Made by a program: the position numbers and the translations under genes | Part shown: positions 1 through 5,458 of the stretch, in pieces | Position numbering within the stretch: position 1 is the stretch's first letter | Layout of the letters: every line of letters begins with the position of its first letter | Source of the DNA: Hyphomicrobium_A sp964405975 | GTDB lineage: Bacteria > Pseudomonadota > Alphaproteobacteria > Rhizobiales > Hyphomicrobiaceae | DNA length: 5,604 nt | Direction: 5' to 3' | NCBI GenBank assembly: GCA_964405975.1 | Contig: CAYOPW010000092.1 | Coordinates: forward strand, 1 to 5,604 | The notes under the pieces: generated by a model | What the model saw: only the letters and a program-made list of their open reading frames with translations | The model's database searches: none | What the model was told of the DNA's origin: nothing

Positions 1-2
1 TT

Positions 3-30
3 AGGCGGCCTTGAGCAGGCCGCCTTTTTT
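3..30 (+). terminator. Rho-independent terminator of an upstream plus-strand gene
   Basis: A perfect 8-bp stem (3-10 AGGCGGCC with 18-25 GGCCGCCT) closes a 7-nt loop and runs into six T (25-30). The T tract lies only on the plus-strand side, so this ends a plus-strand transcript coming from left of the window. The minus-strand gene that stops at 59 points toward it, but in that direction no T tract follows the hairpin, so it is not a canonical terminator for that gene. Confidence 0.85.
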
Positions 31-58
31 ATTGCCCAAATTTGTCGCGACCCTCAAA

Positions 59-544
59 TTAACCGTCTTCCTCGCAGGCGACCGTCAGGGTCATGCCCAC
101 GCTCGGGAAGAACTTCTTGCAGGCGACTTTTCTGGTGGTCTTGGGTTCGTCTTTCGGTTTCGCCTTGGTGTCGACGGTGTTCTTTACGACAGCCTCATTC
201 GTCTCGGCCGATGCTGCCGAGATAGTGGAATTCTCTTCGTCGGTTTCCGTTTCCAACTCAGCCGGGGTCGTCTTCGCCGTATCAACCTTGTTGTCTGGGG
301 TGGTCTTGCGCTTCTTGGACCGCGTGTAAGTACGTTTCTTGGTGGAGCGTTTCGGGCTGTAAGATTTACTAGGGCTATAAGAATTAGACGGGGCTCCGAA
401 GCTCGGGCCGACGCCAAGTGGGCCGCCATAGCCGCGGGCACCGCCGTAACCGTCGCGGCTGCTGGAACCCGCAGCTGCAACCGAGGCCAAAACAGTCATT
501 GCGGCAAGAAGTACCGCAGCAAGGGTGAGAAATGTCTTGGCCAT
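59..544 (-). CDS. Small exported low-complexity protein with C-terminal Cys pair
   Basis: 161 residues; I recognise no named family and assign no function. Residues 1-25 form a clear Sec signal peptide (basic start, hydrophobic core, AAA before Gly26). The mature part is modular: a Gly-rich stretch (about 32-51), a SYSP repeat (55-66, two copies of SYSPxK/R), a strongly basic Lys/Arg segment (66-80), an acidic Glu/Asp patch (96-106), a Lys/Thr-rich linker, and a compact C-terminus where Cys142 and Cys157 could form a disulfide around FFPSVGMTLTVA. The start is well supported: GGAGGA (549-554, read on the minus strand) lies 4 nt before ATG. The composition suggests a disordered periplasmic or surface protein. 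Conserved cysteines at the tail of small secreted rhizobial proteins are familiar to me, but that is recollection. It is separated from the regulator gene by 323 bp and is probably transcribed alone. Confidence 0.75.
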   Translation of the reverse strand: MAKTFLTLAAVLLAAMTVLASVAAAGSSSRDGYGGARGYGGPLGVGPSFGAPSNSYSPSKSYSPKRSTKKRTYTRSKKRKTTPDNKVDTAKTTPAELETETDEENSTISAASAETNEAVVKNTVDTKAKPKDEPKTTRKVACKKFFPSVGMTLTVACEEDG

Positions 545-867
545 GGTGTCCTCCGTCGATTGATCGTGGTGCCTCAGCCGATCGTTCCCGGATCTCCTCT
601 AACTGAGCCGAATGCTAACCGAAGATGGCAAGTGGGGAAACGACAAATCCCTTTGCTGGTTTCTGCACCCCACGCATCGCTGAGGTTTCTAGGTTAATAC
701 CATGAGAATACCCGCTCGTTTCGTACTCCTTTTTCTCTAAATGTATCTCAACCTTCGCCCTCGGGAGCGTTCGCAGCGGATTTCTGACTACGAGAAATTT
801 GCGGCGTCCGCGGCGGGGTACGGCCGAGCAAGCGGCAAAGGACCGGCCGACGGGAGATCGCGCACGT
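545..867. other. Gene-free stretch between two minus-strand genes
   Basis: 323 bp holding the upstream region of the small secreted-protein gene and the 3' flank of the regulator gene. The GGAGGA ribosome-binding site at 549-554 is the only clear signal. Around 690-745 it is AT-richer, which would suit a promoter, but I could not pick convincing -35/-10 elements. I found no hairpin with a T tract after the regulator stop codon. Open frames crossing it have no recognisable composition or start signals. Confidence 0.6.
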
Positions 868-1638
868 CTAAGCTAGCGCGGAGAAGTTGTGAACCTGTGT
901 CGAGGCCGCCGACGCATGTACAGCCACGAGGGCATCGGCGATGGGGCTCAGGTCCCCTAACACTTTCCCGTCTGGCACGAGCGCGCGTCCACGAGCCTTT
1001 TGGACGACAATACCTCGGGCTTTGAGGCGCGACATGATGCGGCTAAGCGTGTCCGCATTGAGGGCCAGATAATCGGCAATGTCGTTTCTGCAAAGGGGTA
1101 TTTGGAAGGATATTCCATCGGGGCAGGTGCTGCCGATCCGCAACGCCAATTCGATCAGAAACGACGCAACGCGTTCCTCACCATTGAGGCTTCCGATTAC
1201 GGCGACGTGTAAATTGGATCGTGATTGCTGCGCGGCGATCTGACGGTTGAGCAGGTGCCCAATGCCCGGATCGCTGCCGGCCAAAGCCTCAAACGTACTG
1301 GCAGGTACGCGCCAAATTTCTGATGCCACTGCCGCGGTCAACGCGGCCTTAGGGAGGTGCGGGGAGAAAGACGTACAAAAGATATCTTTTGGATAGAGAA
1401 GATTGAGTATCTGCCGCCGGCTATCCGGCAGTTCGGTGCGTAGAACAAGCAGGCCGCTGCGCACGAAGATAACTTCAGTCGGAGCACTCTCTAATGAGAT
1501 TTCCTGGTTCGGTCTTGCGCGCGTGGCCGTGGCGCGTGGCCGAAGCGCGGCCAGGGGGTCTGCTTTGATGTGAATGGAAGCTGGCGCAGTGTCAGCCTGG
1601 CCTGAACGCGATGGTCGCCGAGTTGCATTAGAGGACAC
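868..1638 (-). CDS. Crp/Fnr-family transcription regulator, FixK-like
   Basis: 256 residues: a cNMP-binding-like beta-roll sensor (about 45-125), a dimer helix (about 126-165) and a winged-helix DNA-binding domain (about 170-225). The helix-turn-helix is 184-206, and the recognition helix reads ADTLSR (195-200), against V-E-T-I-S-R in FNR. Cysteines are only at 88, 172 and 183, so the N-terminal Fe-S cluster of FNR is absent. The cyclic-AMP contact signature of CRP is not evident either. This makes it FixK/NnrR/Dnr-like rather than CRP or FNR. Cys183 sits 12 residues before position 195, as in Bradyrhizobium FixK2 (C183, L195, E196, R200). The start is GTG at 1638; the next in-frame stop upstream is at 1687-1689 with no other start between, and only a weak GAGAAAG lies upstream. 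The N-terminal 40 residues are Ala/Arg-rich and poorly family-like. A FixK/FNR box in its promoter suggests auto- or cross-regulation. Ligand and targets are unknown. Confidence 0.9.
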   Translation of the reverse strand: MSSNATRRPSRSGQADTAPASIHIKADPLAALRPRATATRARPNQEISLESAPTEVIFVRSGLLVLRTELPDSRRQILNLLYPKDIFCTSFSPHLPKAALTAAVASEIWRVPASTFEALAGSDPGIGHLLNRQIAAQQSRSNLHVAVIGSLNGEERVASFLIELALRIGSTCPDGISFQIPLCRNDIADYLALNADTLSRIMSRLKARGIVVQKARGRALVPDGKVLGDLSPIADALVAVHASAASTQVHNFSALA

Positions 1639-1683
1639 GGCGGTGTCTTTCTCGGTTGCGGCTGAGGTGAAGTAACCACCTGC

Positions 1684-1723
1684 ATATTAGCTGTGCTGCG
1701 CCATGCGCTTTGATCTATGTCAA
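1684..1723 (-). promoter_or_regulatory. FNR/FixK-dependent promoter of the regulator gene
   Basis: Read on the minus strand, the box is TTGACATAGATCAA (1723 down to 1710). It matches the FNR/FixK pattern TTGAN6TCAA with good two-fold symmetry. It is followed after 20 nt by TAATAT (1689-1684). In class II FNR-activated promoters the box sits near -41.5, with about 22 nt between box and -10, so this geometry is within 2 nt of the standard. The expected start is near 1676, giving a short leader of about 40 nt before GTG 1638. Box and spacing are seen; activation is inferred from the family. Confidence 0.72.
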
Positions 1724-1753
1724 CGATCAACGTGGGTGCGACTAAAGGCATAT

Positions 1754-1813
1754 GCGTTTCATACCGGCGCGTTCGAAACGCTTAACCACCCGCGTATCAA
1801 CAACTCGCGTGTC
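1754..1813. repeat. Inverted repeat and 15-bp tandem repeat in divergent region
   Basis: GCGTTTC (1754-1760) and GAAACGC (1775-1781) form a 7-bp inverted repeat. An alternative tighter hairpin, GCGTT-CGA-AACGC, spans 1769-1781. Directly after, two adjacent 15-bp units (1784-1798 and 1799-1813) match at 12 of 15 positions, both of the form AACnACnCGCGTnTC. They lie between the two FixK-type dyads and could be operators for another factor. No known site class fits, so function is open. Confidence 0.4.
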
Positions 1814-1848
1814 GCTCGCGCCACATGAACGTTTGAGTCGCGATTTTT

Positions 1849-1864
1849 GCTGATCTAAATCAGC
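1849..1864 (+). promoter_or_regulatory. FNR/FixK-like dyad upstream of the ompW-like gene
   Basis: GCTGAT-CTAA-ATCAGC is a perfect dyad with 6-bp arms and a 4-bp centre. It keeps the TGAT-N4-ATCA core of the FNR/FixK site but has C/G in place of the outermost T/A. Its centre is about 130 bp before the ATG at 1987. I see no good -10 at the class II distance (about 1886-1891 is GATGCC), so it may activate from elsewhere or repress. E. coli ompW is reported to be FNR-responsive, which fits but does not prove the role. Confidence 0.55.
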
Positions 1865-1986
1865 GTTGTATGGCGGTGATCCCTGGATGCCTGCACGAAC
1901 ATAGAAGAGTGTATGCGCGTGATGCAGGTGAGTCGTCAGCGAGCGGTGCTCCATGCGGCTGCCATAATGAGAGACGGGGCAAGATA

Positions 1987-2269
1987 ATGAATCGCACAGG
2001 TCGACTCATCGGAGCTTTGGCGCTGCTTTTCGGTTTGGCGGCCGCTGGCCCNNNNNNNNNNNNNNNNNNNNNNNNNNNNNNNNNNNNNNNNNNNNNNNNN
2101 NNNNNNNNNNNNNNNNNNNNNNNNNNNNNNNNNNNNNNNNNNNNNNNNNNNGGGCACTGTGCGGGCAGACGTAGATTTGGATCCGTGGATCTTCAGCGCC
2201 GGCCTCGGCTATCGGTTCAATCTTGAGGACATCTTCGGACGCCGGTCGCCATCTCCGCCACTGAAGTGA
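1987..2269 (+). CDS. ompW: OmpW-family outer membrane protein, interrupted by an assembly gap
   Basis: Only both ends are present. The first 21 codons give a signal-peptide start (MNRTGRLIGALALLFGLAAAG). After the N run, the frame beginning at 2153 gives a 38-residue tail whose core is VRADVDLDPWIFSAGLGYRF, the typical last beta-strand region of OmpW (DPW-F-x3-G-x-GYRF). A short NLEDIFGRR tail then ends with TGA at 2267-2269. OmpW proteins are small eight-stranded outer membrane barrels of about 200-230 residues linked to passage of small hydrophobic compounds and stress response. About 60 residues are visible, so roughly 450-500 bp is probably missing rather than 100. The two ends are in different frames across the 100 N, so any continuous translation through the gap is wrong. 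ATG 1987 has only a weak GGGG-type ribosome site, but the signal peptide starts there. An FNR/FixK-like dyad lies upstream. Confidence 0.8.
2052..2151. other. Scaffold gap of exactly 100 N
   Basis: A round 100-N run is the usual placeholder for a gap of unknown length. It splits the ompW-like gene. For the two visible ends to be one intact gene, the true gap length must be a multiple of three (65 coding bases before, one base before the first full codon after). Confidence 0.98.
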
Positions 2270-2328
2270 GCGCTACGCGGGCGCAAAGCATCTCAATGGC
2301 ATGATGCATTCTGTCCCGGTGCCACAAT

Positions 2329-2342
2329 TTGCGCTACATCAA
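2329..2342 (+). promoter_or_regulatory. FixK/FNR-type box upstream of the DUF2267 gene
   Basis: TTGCGCTACATCAA fits the relaxed FixK pattern TTG(A/C)N6(T/G)CAA, with a canonical right half ATCAA and a variant left half TTGCG. Its centre is about 62 bp before ATG 2398. A TGTAAT element (2357-2362) resembles a -10 but is closer than the class II distance; TCGATT at 2365-2370 is at the right distance but poor. The box is seen; its use is inferred. Confidence 0.55.
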
Positions 2343-2397
2343 TGCGGGAGAGCGCCTGTAATGATCGATTCCTGTCACTTTTGCAGGAGGACCGGTC

Positions 2398-2844
2398 ATG
2401 ACCATTCCCTCACCGATCGCCCATACCGTTCAGCAAACCCAAGAGTGGCTGAAAGAGCTTCGCGACAACGCCGATCTGGCTGACGAGGCAGAGGCACTAA
2501 GCGTACTGCGGAGCGTGCTCCACCAACTCCGCGACCGGCTGACGCCTGAAGAAGCCATTGAGCTTGGCGCTCAGCTCCCGACCATCGTTCGCGGTGTCTA
2601 CTACGAAGGCTGGCGGCCAACGCGGACACCTGAAAAGGTGCGCTCCAAGGAGAAATTCCTCGACGAAATCACCATTAAGCTTCTCCCGCGCCGCGTGCCT
2701 CCCGAGATCGCCGTCAGAGATGTCTTTGCGCTCATCGCTCATCATTGCGATCCTGGCGAGATTTCAGATGTGATCGCTCAGCTTCCCTCGGACATTAAGG
2801 AGCTCTGGCCAGCGACGTCTCGCACATTCCGGCAGCAGCAGTAA
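2398..2844 (+). CDS. DUF2267 family protein
   Basis: 148 residues, about the usual family length, mostly helical and soluble, with no signal peptide or membrane segment. The family core is clear: LRSVLHQLRDRLTPEEAIEL (37-56) leading to LGAQLPTIVRGVYYEGWRP (56-74), the most recognisable DUF2267 stretch. A second half (about 106-136, VFALIAHHCDPGEISDVIAQLP) has the same plan of helix, short acidic turn and a QLP motif, so the protein seems to carry an internal repeat. The molecular function of the family is not established; members are often found near universal-stress and low-oxygen genes, which is recollection. The start is firm: AGGAGG (2385-2390) is 7 nt before ATG. It lies 128 bp after the ompW-like gene and has its own FixK-type box. 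A weak hairpin follows at 2869-2888 (CTGCTC/GAGCAG) without a T tract. Confidence 0.88.
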   Translation: MTIPSPIAHTVQQTQEWLKELRDNADLADEAEALSVLRSVLHQLRDRLTPEEAIELGAQLPTIVRGVYYEGWRPTRTPEKVRSKEKFLDEITIKLLPRRVPPEIAVRDVFALIAHHCDPGEISDVIAQLPSDIKELWPATSRTFRQQQ

Positions 2845-3346
2845 TCGCGCGGTACCGACACACCTTAACTGCTCATGAGATGGAGCAGCTTAAATGGGTA
2901 GTGTTTGCTGATCGCTCAATGGTCCCGTTTCAACCATCAAGTAGCTTTGAGACGGTGCGAGCGAATACGATCATGTGAGCACTGGGAAGGCAGGGCCCCG
3001 GCAAGCATGAATTGGGATGCTTAGATGCGCCGAGCGCGCGGGCTTGCCAAGCTCAATTGCATTCCGCGCAGCAAAAAGCCCGCCTTGGGTAAAATCGGAT
3101 TTGGCTAACGTGGCGGTGGGCAACGTCTCTTCCTCTCCAACGAGATGTAATTGCATTGCGTGGGCACCTGGCCTGCGAAGGGTCGCAAGTGGGAATCAAG
3201 GCGCGTTGCTCGGGGGAGCCGTCAATAGGTGGCTTTCGACACCGCCTTTCTGCCTCCTGCTCAACCAAAGTCGAGCTTGAACATGCTTGGAGGGAAGCGA
3301 ACAAGTAACCTGAAATGACACCATAAGCAGGTTTCAGCTCGCCGAA
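2845..3346. other. 500-bp stretch without a supported gene
   Basis: No frame here has a recognisable product. It holds a weak hairpin after the DUF2267 gene (2869-2874 with 2883-2888), a 7-bp inverted repeat GGCAAGC/GCTTGCC (3000-3006 and 3042-3048) enclosing GC-rich palindromic bits, and two AATTGCATT copies (near 3055 and 3150). Just before the PpiC-like gene there are overlapping alternative pairings: AACCTG/CAGGTT (3307-3312, 3328-3333) and CTGAAA/TTTCAG (3310-3315, 3332-3337). A GGAGGG at 3289-3294 has no fitting gene start. Opposed open frames around 2971-3280 are short and may be chance or a decayed gene. Confidence 0.55.
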
Positions 3347-4249
3347 ATGGGATACACCAAGCACGCATTCGACCAACATTCTAAACTGAGAGTGTTGCTC
3401 AAGGAGCCGCTGGTCCACTTTTTGGCACTCGGCCTCATTATCTTTGCCGTCTACCACGTGCTCAACAGTGCCGATCAGCCCAAGCCGGACAAGATCGTCG
3501 TAACGCGTGCGCGGATCGAACAGCTCTCAGGTCTCTTCGCCAAGACGTGGCAGCGCCCGCCCACCGCGGCTGAGCTCAAGGGTCTTATCGATGATTATGT
3601 AAAGGAGGAGATCTTGTACCGGGAGGCGCTGGCCCTCGGTCTGGATACCGATGACACCGTGATCCGCCGGCGGATGCGGCAAAAAATGGAATTCTTGAGT
3701 GATGCGATGATTGGTTCGCTCACTCCGTCCGACAAGGATCTTCAGGCATATCTGAAGGACAACCGGAATAAGTTTGCAATCGAGCCTCAGATTGCCTTTG
3801 AGCAGGTCTTCCTCAATCCGGCGCGCCGCGGCGATCGCATTGAGGAGGATGCGGCATCCCTTCTCGAAGCCTTGAATACTGATGCGGCCGCCGATGCCAC
3901 CACGCTCGGCGATTCCTCGCTGCTGCCCTACGAGCTGGGTCCCACCAGCCCGACCGAGATTAGCCGTACCTTTGGACCCCAGTTTGCCAAGGCCATTAAT
4001 GAGATGGCGCCGGGGCCTTGGACAGGACCGGTGAAGTCCACATTCGGGACACATCTGGTTCGCATCAGCAAACGCGAACCAGGACGCATTCCTGCGTTGA
4101 GCGAAGTGCGCGGCGCCGTAAAGCGCGAATGGACGCAAGCGCAGCGCAAGAAACGGGAGGCCGAACGTTTCACCGAGCTTTTGAAGCGCTATGAGGTTTC
4201 CATAGAGCGCCAACCCAACGCGGCTGAAAGACAAGAGGCAAGTGAATGA
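3347..4249 (+). CDS. Membrane-anchored PpiC-like (parvulin-type) peptidyl-prolyl isomerase
   Basis: 300 residues. A short cytoplasmic N-terminus leads into one membrane segment (about 21-40, PLVHFLALGLIIFAVYHVL) that probably anchors the protein facing the periplasm. Residues 50-140 form a SurA/PpiD-like helical region (the ELKGLIDDYVKEEILYREA pattern). The rotamase domain spans about 146-243, ending in GPWTGPVKSTFGTHLVRI, the classic parvulin tail with His236. A charged helix follows (250-285). The usual first-strand His is Gln153 in FEQVFL, so the protein may act more as chaperone than enzyme; my recollection is that this variant is common in this subfamily. No good ribosome site precedes ATG 3347; GTG 3392 is an alternative start that keeps the whole anchor. 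It overlaps the HupE-type gene by 4 bp (ATGA), so the two are co-translated. In related genomes this pair often follows a DUF3604 gene, which is absent here. Confidence 0.86.
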   Translation: MGYTKHAFDQHSKLRVLLKEPLVHFLALGLIIFAVYHVLNSADQPKPDKIVVTRARIEQLSGLFAKTWQRPPTAAELKGLIDDYVKEEILYREALALGLDTDDTVIRRRMRQKMEFLSDAMIGSLTPSDKDLQAYLKDNRNKFAIEPQIAFEQVFLNPARRGDRIEEDAASLLEALNTDAAADATTLGDSSLLPYELGPTSPTEISRTFGPQFAKAINEMAPGPWTGPVKSTFGTHLVRISKREPGRIPALSEVRGAVKREWTQAQRKKREAERFTELLKRYEVSIERQPNAAERQEASE

Positions 4250-5235
4250 TGCGGCTTGTCCTTGCTCTGGTCTTTGCAGTTCAATCATTTGCACTCGCGC
4301 CCGCGGCAGCACATGAGCTGCGTCCAGGCTTTCTCGATATGCGCGAGACGGCGCCTGACGAATTCGCCGTCGTCTGGAAGGTGCCTGCACGTGGAGACGC
4401 CCGGCTCGCCCTTCATGTGCGCCTTCCCGACACGTGCAAGCCGAACGGCGAACCGGTTCGCGCCATCGAGGGCGCTGCGTTCTTCGAACGTTGGTCGGTA
4501 ACGTGCCCTGGTGGCATCCAGGGTCACGACATCACGGTCGATGGCCTGCGCACCACGTTGACGGATGCGTTGGTGCGCATCGCATACCTAAGCGGAACAA
4601 CGCAGACGTCACGTCTCACGCCGGAAGTGCCTGCCGTCACGGTGTCCGGCGTGCAAACCAAATTGGAGGTGTCTGGAACCTATTTTTGGCTCGGCGTTGA
4701 TCACATCTTGAGCGGTTTTGATCATCTGCTCTTCGTATTGGCACTTATGCTGCTGATCCGCGATGTCTGGATGCTGTTCAAGACGGTGACGGCGTTCACC
4801 GTCGCCCACAGCATTACACTTGCTGGGGCGACTCTCGGTTACTTCAGTCTGGCGCCAGGCCCGGTTGAGGCCGCCATTGCACTGAGCATAGCCATTGTGG
4901 CGAGTGAACTTGCCAAGTCGCAATCAGGCGGAGGGGGGCTGGGGCAGAGTTATCCCTGGGTGATCGCATTTGCCTTCGGGCTCTTGCATGGGTTCGGGTT
5001 TGCCGGTGCACTCCAGGAGATCGGGCTCCCCCAAAGTGATGTCCCGCTGGCGCTGTTGATGTTCAACCTGGGCGTCGAAGCGGGCCAGCTCATCTTCGTA
5101 GTTGCCGTCCTAATCGCCTTTAAGGTGATCAGCACGATCGCCTCTATCCCTATGGCGCGCGTACGCCTTATTGGGGCGTACATGATCGGCACGATTGCCT
5201 CTTACTGGTTCATCTCGCGCCTCAGCACATTTTGA
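4246..5235 (+). CDS. HupE/UreJ-type membrane protein, probable metal permease
   Basis: 329 residues. A signal peptide (1-22, ending PAAA) precedes a periplasmic domain of about 120 residues with Cys64 and Cys87 as a likely disulfide. The C-terminal half holds about six membrane helices (roughly 146-170, 178-200, 206-222, 236-256, 264-294, 305-325). Family motifs are clear: GVDHILSGFDHLLFVLAL (150-167) contains H153-x5-D159-H160, the HX5DH signature of HupE nickel permeases; others are FTVAHS (His188), LLHGFGFAG (His248) and FNLGVEAGQ (Glu278). The long periplasmic N-terminal domain places it in the HupE/UreJ_2 branch rather than short classic HupE. Ni or Co transport is a family-based inference; no hydrogenase or urease gene is in the window. 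ATG 4246 overlaps the upstream TGA (ATGA); a second ATG follows at once. If cleaved after Ala22, the mature protein starts with His23 (HELRPGFL), a possible metal ligand. Confidence 0.92.
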   Translation: MMRLVLALVFAVQSFALAPAAAHELRPGFLDMRETAPDEFAVVWKVPARGDARLALHVRLPDTCKPNGEPVRAIEGAAFFERWSVTCPGGIQGHDITVDGLRTTLTDALVRIAYLSGTTQTSRLTPEVPAVTVSGVQTKLEVSGTYFWLGVDHILSGFDHLLFVLALMLLIRDVWMLFKTVTAFTVAHSITLAGATLGYFSLAPGPVEAAIALSIAIVASELAKSQSGGGGLGQSYPWVIAFAFGLLHGFGFAGALQEIGLPQSDVPLALLMFNLGVEAGQLIFVVAVLIAFKVISTIASIPMARVRLIGAYMIGTIASYWFISRLSTF

Positions 5236-5317
5236 ATGCTCAACTCTCGCTGAATGTGTGTTGCGTGGTCGCGGACGCATCGTGCGCGCCGAGCGCGCGT
5301 CGGCTAATGCCGCAGAC
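5236..5317. other. Spacer after the hupE-type gene
   Basis: 82 bp with a small GC-rich hairpin (about 5284-5297, CGCGC-CGA-GCGCG type) but no T tract in the plus direction, so no canonical terminator for the ppiC-hupE pair is visible. The next hairpin (5328-5356) has its T tract on the minus strand only. Confidence 0.5.
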
Positions 5318-5356
5318 AAAAAACAAACGCCCAACCCCGGGGGGCGGGGTTGGGCG
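5318..5356 (-). terminator. Strong rho-independent terminator on the minus strand
   Basis: An 11-bp stem (CGCCCAACCCC at 5328-5338 with GGGGTTGGGCG at 5346-5356) has a 7-nt loop. On the minus strand it is followed at once by TTTGTTTTTT (5327-5318). In the plus direction it is followed by CAAATGCG, so it cannot be a canonical terminator for the hupE-type gene. No minus-strand protein gene lies upstream of it within the window, which points to a noncoding transcript or one entering from the right edge. Confidence 0.85.
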
Positions 5357-5398
5357 CAAATGCGCTTTCGCGCTGGGCGCCGAGAGGGAGTCCGACAC

Positions 5399-5458
5399 CC
5401 AGATGGCATCATCGGCTAGACGGGGGGAGACTAGCGGTTTTGAGGTGATGCCATCTGG
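5399..5458. repeat. Perfect 13-bp inverted repeat
   Basis: CCAGATGGCATCA (5399-5411) and TGATGCCATCTGG (5446-5458) are exact inverted copies separated by 34 nt, with a nested GCTAG/CTAGC pair (5415-5419, 5431-5435). This is the 5' stem of the candidate small RNA. Alternatives are a palindromic repeat element or an operator. Confidence 0.9.

Larger units (their letters stand above)
1639..1986. promoter_or_regulatory. Divergent control region between regulator and ompW-like gene
   Basis: 348 bp with no convincing gene. It serves two genes transcribed away from each other and contains, left to right: a TAATAT -10-like element on the minus strand (1684-1689), a FixK/FNR box (1710-1723), a 7-bp inverted repeat GCGTTTC/GAAACGC (1754-1760 and 1775-1781), a two-copy 15-bp tandem repeat (1784-1813), and a second dyad GCTGAT-N4-ATCAGC (1849-1864). 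The last 120 bp before the ompW-like start would be a long 5' leader if transcription starts just after that dyad. Confidence 0.6.

Noticed and set aside
741..1212. Plus-strand open frames over the regulator gene's 3' half
   Set aside because: Antisense to the winged-helix domain of a clear Crp/Fnr protein, with arbitrary composition and no ribosome site.
1742..1954. A 70-codon minus-strand frame in the divergent region
   Set aside because: It overlaps both regulatory dyads and the tandem repeat. The repeated DTRVV in its translation simply reflects the DNA repeat, and no family is recognisable.
1870..2226. A 118-codon plus-strand frame crossing the N run
   Set aside because: It joins unrelated frames through the placeholder gap. 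The true start is ATG 1987 (signal peptide) and the true C-terminus is in another frame with OmpW motifs.
2869..2888. Hairpin CTGCTC/GAGCAG as terminator of the DUF2267 gene
   Set aside because: Only 6 bp with an 8-nt loop and no T tract after it, so not a supportable intrinsic terminator.
3000..3160. Mobile-element ends (GGCAAGC/GCTTGCC inverted repeat, AATTGCATT direct copies)
   Set aside because: Short, imperfectly placed and with no transposase gene or target-site duplication, so chance is the better explanation.
3527..4390. A 287-codon minus-strand open frame
   Set aside because: It lies antisense to the PpiC-like and HupE-type genes, both of which have clear family motifs; its own translation has none. 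It is a GC-driven shadow.
5328..5356. Terminator for the ppiC-hupE transcript
   Set aside because: The stem is strong, but the plus-strand downstream sequence is CAAATGCG with no T tract; the T tract lies on the minus strand.
5110..5419. Short opposed open frames at the hupE 3' end and downstream
   Set aside because: They overlap the hupE-type gene, the terminator and the hairpins. Their Arg/Ala/Pro-rich composition is typical of noncoding GC-rich DNA.
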